Origin: Iris pallida
Lineage: Eukaryota; Streptophyta; Magnoliopsida; Asparagales; Iridaceae
NCBI GenBank assembly: GCA_029216955.1
Contig: JANAVB010004000.1
Location: 2,405,442 to 2,469,441 of the forward strand
Direction: 5' to 3'
DNA: 64,000 nt
Made by a program: the position numbers and the translations under genes. This document shows, piece after piece, positions 9,196-20,179 of this stretch; positions within the stretch are counted from its first letter, which is position 1, and each line of letters starts with the position of its first letter. Under the pieces are notes generated by a model, which saw nothing but the letters and a program-made list of their open reading frames with translations, made no database searches and had not been told where the DNA came from.

Positions 9196-11383
9196 TATAC
9201 TTACTGGTAACGGACTTGTGGAAGTAGATAGAGTGTTTTCCTCGTGTCGGATCGTAGTTAGCGGTAGAGAATTCCCCGCTAGATTGATAGAGTTTCCGAT
9301 GGCCGATTATGATGTAGTCCTAGGGATGGATTGGTTGAGGAACCAGTATGCTAGGATAGACTCCCACATTGGCAGGGTTGTTTTTAGTATCCCAAGCGAG
9401 CCGGAGTTTTTTTTCTCCCGAGGCGAAGTTGAGTCATCTCCTCCGATATTGCGGATGGCAGTAGCAGCAGTTCAGTTGCCCAAGATAGTGGATGAGTTTT
9501 CAGATATTTTCCCAGAAGAACTTCCAGGTATGCCTCCGGAGCGGGAGATCAAGTTCACTATAGACTTGATTCCCGGGACAGCCCCAGTGTCAGAGAGAGT
9601 CTACAGGATGGCATCGTCAGAGTTGGAGATATTGTACGAGATGATTGAAGATCTTAGAACCAATGGATTCATTCGTGCTAGTGGATCGCCTTGGGGAGCC
9701 CCGATGCTTCTTGTGAAAAAGAAGGATGGTACGTCCAGGTTATGTGTTGATTATCGTACCTTGAACTCAGTGACAATCAAGAACATATACCCTCTTCCGA
9801 GGATAGATGACTTGTTTGATCAACTCAAGGGGGCTTCAGTATTCTCGAAGATTGATTTGCGCTCAGGTTATCATCAGATCAGAGTCAGAGAGCAGGACAT
9901 CCCGAAGACAGCATTTAGATCGAGATATGGGCATTGGGAGTTCCTTGTTATGCCTTTTGGAGCAACCAATGTGCCGACAGTATTCATGGACCTCATGAAT
10001 CGCATCTTCATGCCTAACTTGGACCAGTTTGTGATCGTATTCTTAGATGACATTCTGGTCTACAGCAAGAGTGAGGCAGAGCATGAGCAGCATCTCCGTA
10101 TAGTTCTTCAGATCCTCAGGGAGCACCAGCTGTATGCCAAGTTTAGTAAATACGAGTTCTGGCTCGATCGCATTTCGTACTTGGGTCATATCATCACCAG
10201 AGGAGGAGTAGAAGTGGATTCCCAAAAGATTATGGCTATTGAGTCATGGCCAGTGCCCAGCACAGTTGCAGAGGTTCGTAGTTTTCTTGGATTGGCCGGC
10301 TACTACCGGCGGTTTGTTTCGAATTTTACTCAAATTTCAGTGCCATTGACGCAGTTGACCCGCAAGGATGTGCAGTTTGCTTGGACAGCAGAGTGTCCGA
10401 GTTCTTTTGAGCAGTTGAAGCGAGGCCTGATAACAGCTCCTATTCTCACGCTTCCAGATGGGATCAGAGGATTCTCAGTGTACTGTGATGCTTCAGGCAG
10501 AGGTTTAGGATGTGTTCTGATGCAGCATGGGAAGGTAATAGCTTATGCGTCACGACAACTTCGTGATCATGAGAGGAATTACCCAACCCATGACTTGGAG
10601 CTGGCAGCAGTGGTGTTTGCACTTAAGTTGTGGAGGCACTACTTGTATGGAGACAGGGTGGAGATTTTCACCGACCCCAAGAGCCTGAAGTATGTTTTCA
10701 CCCAGAAGGATCTTAACATGCGTCAGAGGAGATGGCTGGAGCTACTTGTGGATTATGATGTCAACCTGCAGTATCATCCTGGGAAGGCCAATGTTGTTGC
10801 GGATGCATTGAGCAGGAGAGCGAGAGTTTCTTTTCTAACAGCACAACCAGAGTTGTTAGCAGATCTTCAGAAGATGGGTATTGAAGTTGTTCTCCCTTCC
10901 AGTGTGGCCTTGATGGCCAGTATGCAAGTTCAGTCCACTATAGTCGAGAGGATCCGGATGGCGCAGTCGGCAGATTCCAAGCTTCAGCGACTCAGAGCAG
11001 AGTGTGAGACAGGACGAAGACCAGAGTTATGCATTCATGAGGATGGTACACTTCGACATGGTAAGCATCTTTGTGTACCCAGCGGAGATATCCGGCAGGA
11101 GATCATGTCAGAAGCGTACAGTTCGCAGTATTCCATCCATCCCGGCAGTACAAAGATGTACCGTGATATCCGGCAGCATTTCTGGTGGAATGGTATGAAG
11201 CGGGAGATAGCTCGGTTTGTCTCTCGGTGTTTGGTTTGCCAACAAGTTAAAGCCGAACATCAGAAACCGGCTGGACTTCTTCAGCCCTTACCGATTCCAG
11301 AATGGAAGTGGGAGCATGTGACCATAGATTTTGTGACTGGACTACTAGATCTCCAGCTGGTAGAGATGCTATCTGGGTTATAG
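9107..11383 (+). pseudogene. pol: Tekay pol (RT, RNase H, integrase N-part), body A
   Basis: Continues protease-RT-RNase H-integrase in the frame reached after the 9145 shift. The protease remainder has [10 protein letters not shown] has [12 protein letters not shown] with its catalytic Asp and the FLDD active site ([11 protein letters not shown]). RNase H has [21 protein letters not shown] and VVADALSRR; the usual TDHKSL is TDPKSL. The integrase zinc domain reads [11 protein letters not shown]...CLVCQQVK, with the first His changed to Tyr. The frame ends at 11383 through a one-base loss near 11343 (GLLDLQ where the second frame reads RSPAG), which body B shares. Confidence 0.9.
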
Positions 11384-12366
11384 TTGACAGGCTCACGAAA
11401 GTGGCTCACTTTCTTCCATTCAAAGTTGGTCAGTCGACGGCTCAGCTAGCAGAGATGTACCTCAGGCAGATTGTCAGATTGTACGGTGTGCCAGTCAGTA
11501 TCACCTCGGACTGAGATTCAAGATTTACTTTGCACTTTTGGCGTAGCTTGCAAGAGAGTTTGGGAACTCATCTCCAGTTCAGTTCAGCATATCACCCGCA
11601 GACAGATGGCCAGTCGGAGCGCACGATCCAGACTCTTGAAGACATGTTATGGTCTAGCACACTTGACTTCGGTGGTTCATGGGAAGATCACTTGCACCTG
11701 GTGGAATTTTCGTACAATAACAGTTTCTAGGCCAGTATCCAGATGGCACCGTTCGAGGCACTGTATGGTAGGAAGTGCAGATCCCCGCTAGCCTGGAATG
11801 ATGTTGGAGAGAGGCAGATGCTCGGTCCAGAAATGATTGCCCAGACAGTTGAAGTGGTCAGGCGAGTCAGAGATCATCTTCGAGTTGCCCAAGATCGCCA
11901 GCACCATTGGGCCGATTCTCATCGGCGCCCTCTCGAGTTTTCAGGCGGCGATCATGTATTCCTGAGGATTTCGCCTAACCGTGGCGTCATTCGTTTCGGC
12001 GTACGGAGCAAGCTTAGTCCTAGGCATATAGGACCGTTTGACATTCTGGAGCGAGTAGGAGATGTATCCTATCGTCTCGCTCTTCCATCGTCGCTAAGCG
12101 AGGTGCATGACGTATTCCATGTATCCCAATTACGACGGTATATCCCGGACCCGAGCCACATCCTGGATCATTCGGAATTGGTTGTTGGTACCAACCTTTC
12201 GTAGGAGGAGAGGCCCGTGTCTATATTGGACCGGAGAGAGAAGATCCTCAAGAACAAGACTATCAAGTTAGTCCGAGTTGCTTGGGGTCATCACTCTTTG
12301 GGGGAGTCAACGTGGGAGCGTGAGGATGATATCCGATCGCGATATCCCGACTTATTTGACTCGTGA
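11302..12366 (+). pseudogene. pol: Tekay integrase C-terminal half and chromodomain tail, body A
   Basis: Picks up the integrase in the next frame: catalytic-core segments [20 protein letters not shown]..., AYHPQTDGQSE, then a GPY/F-type module (IGPFDILERVGDVSYRL) and a C-terminal chromodomain-like segment ending DIRSRYPDLFDS. Three in-frame stops break it: TGA at 11512 (Arg in body B), TAG at 11728 (Gln in B) and TAG at 12202 (Tyr in B). The copy cannot make full-length integrase. Confidence 0.9.
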
Positions 12367-12494
12367 GGTATAATGTCTTTCTTATACCTCATGCCTTCGA
12401 TTCCTTGCTTGAATGAGTGATTGTCTGCCTAGTTATAGCTTGCATGTGATTAATGTAGCTTGTCATTGCTCCTCTAGCCTCTTGATTAAATTCT

Positions 12495-12525
12495 GAGGAC
12501 GGAATTCTTTTAAGGTGTGTAGAGT
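12495..12525 (+). other. Polypurine region before LTR 2
   Basis: GAGGACGGAATTCTTTTAAGG then TGTGTAGAGT abuts the TGTAATGCC start of LTR 2. This is the conserved second-strand priming region of Tekay/Del-type chromoviruses. Confidence 0.75.
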
Positions 12526-15182
12526 TGTAATGCCTGTGGTTTGTATTACGTATTCTTGGAATACGTGTACGTATTTTATTCTTGTATTGCATGATTTCCT
12601 GGCTTGGCATTCCTTCTGGGCTTGGTTTATTCCTGGTTTGGGTTGGTTGGTTCGGCTTGGCTTGGTTTTGATTGGGTTCATGATGAACCCAAGGTGAACC
12701 CCTACCTACCACCACCATTTGTATTTATTAGCCCTCTTCATTCTCTCTCTTCATTATTCACCTTCTTCTTCCTTATTTACTTCCTTCACCTACCAAAGAG
12801 AGAAGAGAGAGGTCTAGGCAAGTGCACCTTGCCACCACTTGAGAACCACTTTTTATTTGTCCATTAGCTAGAATAGGCCATGATGATCAACATTAGAACT
12901 TGACATTTTGTGATTTGGAGTCTCCATTGTTCTAGATCTAAGTTTCTTCTATTTTCAGTTTTGCATGGTTTTGATCTATTTAAGTTGTATTTTTATGGGT
13001 TTTGATGTTCTTATGTTGGAGAGGATTGAATTTCACCCAAGATAGAACTTTGCAAAGTCAGATTTGGACTTGTTCGGACCAAGTTATGGACTTTTGAAGC
13101 TTGGGTTTAAGCCATGGAGTTCTTGCTGATTTGGAGAAGACAGTGAGCAGTGCACGAGCTTTTTAGCTTGTGCCACTGAGTTGCGCGCGCTCTTTAGCGC
13201 AGCGCAGTCCCCATACGCTGCCTTTTGGGAGCGTATGACTCGCATACGCTCGCTTGCTTGACAAGGAGTCGTATGGACCCCATACGCTGCCTTTTGGGAG
13301 CGTATGACTTGCATACGCTCGCTTATTTGACAAGGAGTCGTATGGACCCCATACGCTGCCTTTGGAAGCGTATGACTTGCATACGCTTGACCTGAGCATG
13401 GCTTGACCTGAGCGTGGCTTAACTTGAGCGTGGCTTGACCTGAGCGTAGGTTGGCTTGAGCGTAGGCTGGCCTGAGCGTATGACTTTTGCACTGAGCATA
13501 TGGCCTTTGGCTGACTTGGTCTTATGTCAACGTGTCAGATTTGGTTTTATTTTCCTTAAGCTTGGCTCTTCTATAGCCCCGTATATTGATATTTTATTAG
13601 ATATTTTACGTCCATTTTATATCCTTACGCCTTTTTGTCCTGAACTTGATAATCACGAATTTATGAAATATGTTTGGAAAGGATAACTGAGCATGACGTG
13701 ATTGTGACCCGTAGTGGTGCATTCCTGACATAATAACCTGACATGACCTGATAGTGGCCGTCGTGGCGCACTCCTGACTAGTATACTTGACCTGATAACC
13801 TGACATGTTATATCTTGATAAGCTGTTGCGACGGCTACCTGACATGACATGACCTGTATAATTAATCTGGACACCGTGGGCGATTGTGTTTGTATAAATA
13901 AACCAGTCCTGTCTTGCATCATGTCTAGGACAGGGACTCCTGAGTACCACGGTCAGGAGTACCTACTAAAATGGACTAAGGCTAATAACTAGATTAATAC
14001 ATTAGTCATGACGAGATTTCCCAGCTACAGGCAATCCCGTTACTTGGACACGCCTTGGGATCTGTAGCCTGCCGTCGAGTAGGGCACATTTCCAGCACAC
14101 TGTCATGTGTTGCACCCTTCAAGCTACCTAAGGGTACATTCGTTTCCTGGACGATGTACCCACCTGAATTCAACTCTAATCTTTTAACCCGGGTAACCTG
14201 GATGGTCTGCAGGGCTTGTGGCTGTGGTATAATCTCACTGCATCTTGTTAGTAATTAGGCTTGTGACAACCCTAGTTAGTTAAAATATCAAGCCGTAATT
14301 CTTGCTTGGCCGTGAAATGATTGGATGGAGTCTAACCAGTCTAGTCTTGCCCTGATCCTGTTCCAGATTGCTGCATGACCAGAATGCTTGTATTTATTTT
14401 ACCGATAAATGGTGAGAATTCCAGGTTCTGTTCAGACGAAGGGCTACAACCCCGGTCCTTGTTTGGTTTACGGGTTGTAACCTGGTTATCTGAATAGTTC
14501 CATGGTTATCTCGTCGTATATCATCCTGGTGTATTTTCTTTATTTCCAGTTCTTACTTTTATTTATATCTTGTGCTGATTGCTGATTTTAGTTCTTAAGT
14601 GAAGCTTCCTTTGTGGCACTTGCTCTTTCTGGGGTCTGACCCAGCTGGTTTTGTGTGGCCAGATTTCGGAGCAGCTCCAGAGGATCTACCGACCTTCCTG
14701 CCAGATGGTGAACACTAGAAGGAACCCTGGCAACAAGTGGGTTATTTTTGGCTCTCCCACTCTATTATAAAAATATTCTTTTGAGGCGTTTAGCCTACGA
14801 GCACCTGTTTAGCTCGGTTGCACTTACTTACTGTCTGCCTACGGGCTGTAACATGATTAACAGATCCTAGGGTTGATCATGTATGACTAAACTCTTGCTA
14901 GTCCTGACATTTTGTAACGACTAGCTTCATGATCAACTGAATATGTAATGTTTAGGACGCCTTACTATTGTATATTTAATGATCATACATCTTGTGACTT
15001 TTACTTACTTGCTTGTGATTGAGACACTAGGCTTGTTTATGACCTTAAGAGACTGTTGGATTGTAGATAAACCCTCATGTATCTAGACAGTCGTGACCGT
15101 ATAGCGAGATGGATTCCATTTCATATACGTAGCTGGCTATGTCTGCCCCCGCTCTCCAGTATTCTGGTTCTGGGGCGTGACA
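12526..15182 (+). repeat. Tekay LTR 2 (2657 bp), shared by bodies A and B
   Basis: TG...CA LTR preceded by the body A polypurine region and followed directly by the body B leader, so no host DNA lies on either side. It has a single copy of the segment duplicated in LTR 1, the minisatellite (about 13210-13520), leader hairpin (12817-12833) and short conserved frame (14665-14718, FGAAPEDLPTFLPDGEH). Confidence 0.95.
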
Positions 15183-15311
15183 TAGTTTAAGTGGTGGCCC
15201 ATGCTGTTCTTGTAAATCAAGATATGTGAGGATTTACCGAATAGATGTCTCAATCAGTATTTGTCCTTGATCTCTGCTCGTATCTTCTGAATCCCTGGAT
15301 CCTTGTCCTGA

Positions 15312-16616
15312 TCATATGCTTGTATCGTTGATCTGTCCTGGCCCTTCCTTATTGTTCCCTATGTCGTCTTCTTCAGCGGCATTGTTCGTGGTCCTACCGA
15401 CCAGCAAGGCGGAGCACCTCCCGCGGACCAGCAGCAACCTGGAGATCAAGCCCAGCATTCCGGAGTAGCCTCCAGAGTCGTACCTTCTGGCGAAGAGCCA
15501 CCAGTTCAGCCAGTTCAACCTGTAGAACATGATGACGGCACTTTGGTAGGACTCGTCAGGACCTTGATAGCTTCCCAAGACCGGCGTGGAGATGCCTTGC
15601 ACCAGGCAGTGACGGATGCTTTGACCCAGGGTGGTCATCAGGGTAACAGCGCGGCCAACAGCTTCAAGCGCTTGAACCCTCCATTCTTCGACGGTAGTGA
15701 AGATGCTATCGCGACAGATGCATGGCTTCAGGACACAGAGGTGATTCTAGAAGCAGCCAGGACCCCGAAGAACGAGAAGGTGGCCGTTATGCACCTGCAA
15801 TTGTTAGATCTTGCCCGCAGCTGGTGGACAGCGCAGGCTGTTGGATTAGCAGCACCCATTGCTTGGGCAGTATTCAGAGAGAGATTCCAGACCAAGTATT
15901 TCGATGCCGTGGCTCGATATGATCTGCAGAGGAGGTTTACCAATCTGAAGCAAGGAGGCAGGACGGTCGACGGATATGCGGCCGAGTTTTCCAGACTCAG
16001 TCGGTTTGCTCCCACCTTGGTGGCAACCGTGTATGATAGAGCCCAGCGGTTCCAGCAGGGACTTTATCTGGAGATCTTGTTGGCAGTGGAGCAATTTGAG
16101 CATCAGACTTTTGATGCAGTCTTGAGAGCAGCTAGGAGGCATGAGTATACCTCCCAGAGGATCGTGGATAGGGCCGGGGGTCGGAAGAGTTCTCACGGCC
16201 AGATAAATCAGTCTTCAGCACTAGCCCCGGCAGCCAGGGCCTTGACTATTGGAGCTCCGAGGCCAGCGGCCTCAGTAACGTCGGTTCAGCATTCAACTTC
16301 GACGCACCCTCAACAGCAGAAGCAGAAGCAATCTTCCACAGTGGGTTGTTCTCATTGTGGAAAGCCAGGCCATGTGGTGGCAGAATGTCGCAGGACACAG
16401 GGATTGTGTCTGGCTTGTGGAGCACTAGACCATAGGGTTGGATCCTGCCCGAATAGGGGTGGTTCATCATCGTCCAACCTTTCTAGCTCCTCAGTGAGAG
16501 GACCAGCTCCGGTCCAGCAGCAGCAGTATCCATTGCCGAGGCCCTTGCCGCCTCAGACCCAAGTGTTCCAGCAGCAGAACCCCCAGCAGTATGCACAAGT
16601 CCAAGCCCAGAGTTAG
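15312..16616 (+). pseudogene. gag: Tekay Gag, body B (premature stop)
   Basis: Same domain order as body A, open from 15312 and again without an in-frame ATG before the capsid. Both zinc knuckles are intact here (CSHCGKPGHVVAEC and CLACGALDHRVGSC). A TAG at 16614-16616 replaces the CAG of body A in the linker before the protease. Beyond the stop the same frame remains open into pol, so only this nonsense change separates Gag from Pol. Confidence 0.88.
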
Positions 16617-19037
16617 GGCAGGCAGCGAGGATTTCAGCAGAGGAGACCAGCACCCCGAGGGCACGGTCAGGCTATGGTGATGACCGTAGAGGAAGGATTG
16701 GCACCAGGAGAAGTAATGGCAGGTACTATTCTCGTCAACTCCTTTCCAGCTTCAGCTTTATTTGATTCTGGTGCATCGTATTCATTTATGTCTGCCCGAT
16801 TCGCGACACGGGTAGGATTGGAGCCCGAGTCATTATCAGTAAGGCTTAATATACTTACTGGTAACGGACTTGTGGAAGTAGATAGAGTGTTTTCCTCGTG
16901 TCGGATCGTAGTTAGCGGTAGAGAATTCCCTGCTAGATTGATAGAGTTCCCGATGGCCGATTATGATATAGTCCTAGGGATGGATTGGCTGAGGAACCAG
17001 TATGCTAGGATAGACTGCCACATTGGCAGGGTTGTTTTTAGTATCCCAGGCGAGCCGGAGTTTTTTTTCTCCCGAGGCAAAGTTGAGTCATCTCCTCCGA
17101 TATTGCGGATGGCAGTAGCAGTAGTTCAGTTGCCCAGGATAGTGGATGAGTTTTCAGATATTTTCCCAGAAGAACTTCCAGGTATGCCTCCGGAGCGGGA
17201 GATCGAGTTCACTATAGACTTGATTCCCGAAACAGCCCCAGTGTCAGAGAGAGTCTACAGGATGGCGCCGTCAGAGTTGGAGATATTGTACGAGATGATT
17301 GAAGATCTTAGAACCAAGGGATTCATTCGTGCTAGTGGATCGCCTTGGAGAGCCCCGATGCTTCTTGTAAAAAAGAAGGATGGTACGTCCAGGTTATGTG
17401 TTGATTATCGTACCTTGAACTCAGTGACAATCAAGAACAGATACCCTCTTCCGAGGATAGATGACTTGTTTGATCAACTCAAGGGGGCTTCAGTATTTTC
17501 GAAGATTAATTTGCGCTCAGGTTATCATCAGATCAGAGTCAGAGAGCAGGACATCCCGAAGACAGCATTTAGATCGAGATATGGGCATTGGGAGTTCCTT
17601 GTTATGCCTTTTGGAGCAACCAATACGCCGGCAGTATTCATGGACCTCATGAATCGCATCTTCATGCCTTACTTGGACCAGTTTGTGATCGTGTTCTTAG
17701 ATGACATTGTGGTCTACAGAAAGAGTGAGGCAGAGCATGAGCAGCATCTCCGTATAGTTCTTCAGATCCTCACGGAGCACCAGCTGTATGCCAAGTTCAG
17801 TAAATGCGAGTTCTGGCTCGATCGCATTTCGTACTTGGGTCATATCATCACCAGAGGGGGAGTAGAAGTGGATCCCCAGAAGATTATAGCTATTGAGTCA
17901 TGGCCAGTGCCCAGCACAGTTGCAGAGGTTCGTAGTTTTCTTGGATTGGCCGGCTACTACCGGCGGTTTGTTTCGAATTTTGCTCAAATTTCAGTGCCAT
18001 TGACGCAGTTGACCCGTAAGGATGCACAGTTTGCTTGGACAGCAGAGTGTCAGAGTTCTTTTGAGCAGTTGAAGCGAGGCCTGAGAACATCTCCTATTCT
18101 CACACTTCCAGATGGGACCGGAGGATTCTCAGTGTACTGTGATGCTTCAGGCAGAGGTTTAGGATGTGTTCTGATGCAGCATGGAAAGGTAATAGCTTAT
18201 GCGTCACGACAACTTCGTGATCATGAGAGGAATTACCCAACCCATGACTTGGAGCTGGCAGCAGTGGTGTTTGCACTTAAGTTGTGGAGGCACTACTTGT
18301 ATGGAGACAGGGTAGAGATTTTCACCGACCCCAAGAGCCTGAAGTATGTTTTCACCCAGAAGGATCTTAACATGCGTCAGAGGAGATGGCTGGAGCTACT
18401 TGTGGATTATGATGTCAACCTGCAGTATCATCCTGGGAAGGCCAATGTTGTTGCGGATGCATTGAGCAGGAGAGCGGGAGTTTATTTTCTAACAGCACAA
18501 CCAGAGATGTTAGCAGATCTTCAGAAGATGGGTAATGAAGTTGTTCTCCCTTCCAGTGTGGCCTTGATGGCCAGTATGCAAGTTCAGTCCACTATAGTCG
18601 AGAGGATCCGGATGGCGCAGTCGGCAGATTCGAAGCTTCAGCGACTCAGAGCAGAGTGTGAGACAGGAGGAAGACCAGAGTTATGCATTCATGAGGATGG
18701 TACACTTCAACATGGTAAGCGTCTTTGTGTACCCAGCGGAGATATCCGGCAGGAGATCATGTTAGAAGCGCACAGTTCGCAGTATTCCATCCATCCCGGC
18801 AGTACGAAGATGTACCGTGATATCCGGCAGCATTTCTGGTGGAATGGTATAAAGCGGGAGATAGCTCGATTTGTCTCTCGGTGTTTGGTTTGCCAACAAG
18901 TTAAAGCGGAACATCAGAAACCGGCTGGACTTCTTCAGCCCTTACCGATTCCAGAATGGAAGTGGGAGCATGTGACCATAGATTTTGTGACTGGACTACT
19001 AGATCTCCAGCTGGTAGAGATGCTATCTGGGTTATAG
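16617..19037 (+). pseudogene. pol: Tekay protease-RT-RNase H-integrase (N-part), body B
   Basis: Longest clean frame in the window; the first ATG is at 16674. Protease DSGASYSF, then VLGMDWL; RT palm with [12 protein letters not shown], where the catalytic Asp is Asn, and the intact FLDD box; RNase H with [22 protein letters not shown] and VVADALSRR; integrase zinc domain with [10 protein letters not shown] and CLVCQQVK intact. It ends at 19037 through the integrase frameshift shared with body A. The Asp-to-Asn change should abolish polymerase activity. Confidence 0.92.
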
Positions 19038-20020
19038 TTGATAGGCTCACGAAAGTGGCTCACTTTCTTCCATTCAGAGTTGGTCAGTCGACGGCTCAGC
19101 TAGCAGAGATGTACCTCAGGCAGATTGTCAGATTGCACGGTGTGCCAGTCAGTATCACCTCGGACCGAGATTCAAGATTTACTTCGCACTTTTGGCGTAG
19201 CTTGCAAAAGAGTTTGGGAACTCATCTCCAGTTCAGTTCAGCATATCACCCGCAGACAGATGGCCAGTCGGAGCGCATGATCCAGACTCTTGAAGACATG
19301 TTGCGGTCTAGCACACTTGACTTCAGTGGTTCATGGGAAGATCACTTACACCTGGTGGAATTCTCGTACAATAACAGTTTCCAGGCCAGTATCCAGATGG
19401 CACCGTTCGAGGCACTGTATGGTAGGAAGTGCAGATCCCCGCTAGCCTGGGATGATGTTGGAGAGAGGCAGATGCTCGGTCCAGAAATGATTGCCCAGAC
19501 AGTTGAAGTGGTCAGGCGAGTCAGAGATCATCTTCGAGTTGCCCAAGATCGCCAGCACCATTGGGCCGATTCTCATCGGCGCCCTCTCGAGTTTTCGGTC
19601 GGCGATCATGTATTCCTGAGGATTTCGCCTAACCGTGGCGTCATTCGTTTCGGCGTACGGGGCAAGCTTAGTCCTAGGTATATAGGACCATTTGACATTC
19701 TGGAGCGAGTAGGAGATGTATCCTATCGTCTCGCTCTTCCACCGTCGCTAAGCGAGGTACATGACGTGTTCCATGTATCCCAATTACGACGGTATATCCC
19801 GGACCCGAGCCATATTCTGGATCATTCGGAATTGGTTGTTGGTACCAACCTTTCGTATGAGGAGAGGCCAGTGTCTATATTGGACCGGAGAGAGAACATC
19901 CTCAAGAACAAGACTATCAAGTTAGTCCGAGTTGCTTGGGGTCATCACTCTTTGGGGGAGTCAACGTGGGAGCGTGAGGATGATATCCGATCGCGATATC
20001 CCGACTTGTTTGACTCGTGA
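18956..20020 (+). pseudogene. pol: Tekay integrase core and chromodomain tail, body B
   Basis: Open frame of 354 codons overlapping the previous one after the shared one-base loss near 18998. Contains [29 protein letters not shown] (second catalytic Asp), DGQSERMIQTLED (catalytic Glu), a GPY/F module and the chromodomain-like end GESTWEREDDIRSRYPDLF, which is thought to steer chromovirus insertion. Apart from the shift it looks intact, unlike body A. Confidence 0.92.
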
Positions 20021-20148
20021 GGTATAATGTCTTTCTTATGCCTCATGCCTTCGATTTCTTGCTTGAATGAGTGATTGTCTGCCTAGTTATAGCTTGCATG
20101 TGATTAATGTAGCTTGTCATTGCTCATCTAGCCTCTTGATTAAATTCC

Positions 20149-20179
20149 GAGGACGGAATTCTTTTAAGGTGTGTAGAGT
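20149..20179 (+). other. Polypurine region before LTR 3
   Basis: Same GAGGACGGAATTCTTTTAAGG block as at 12495, abutting TGTAATGCC of LTR 3. Confidence 0.75.
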
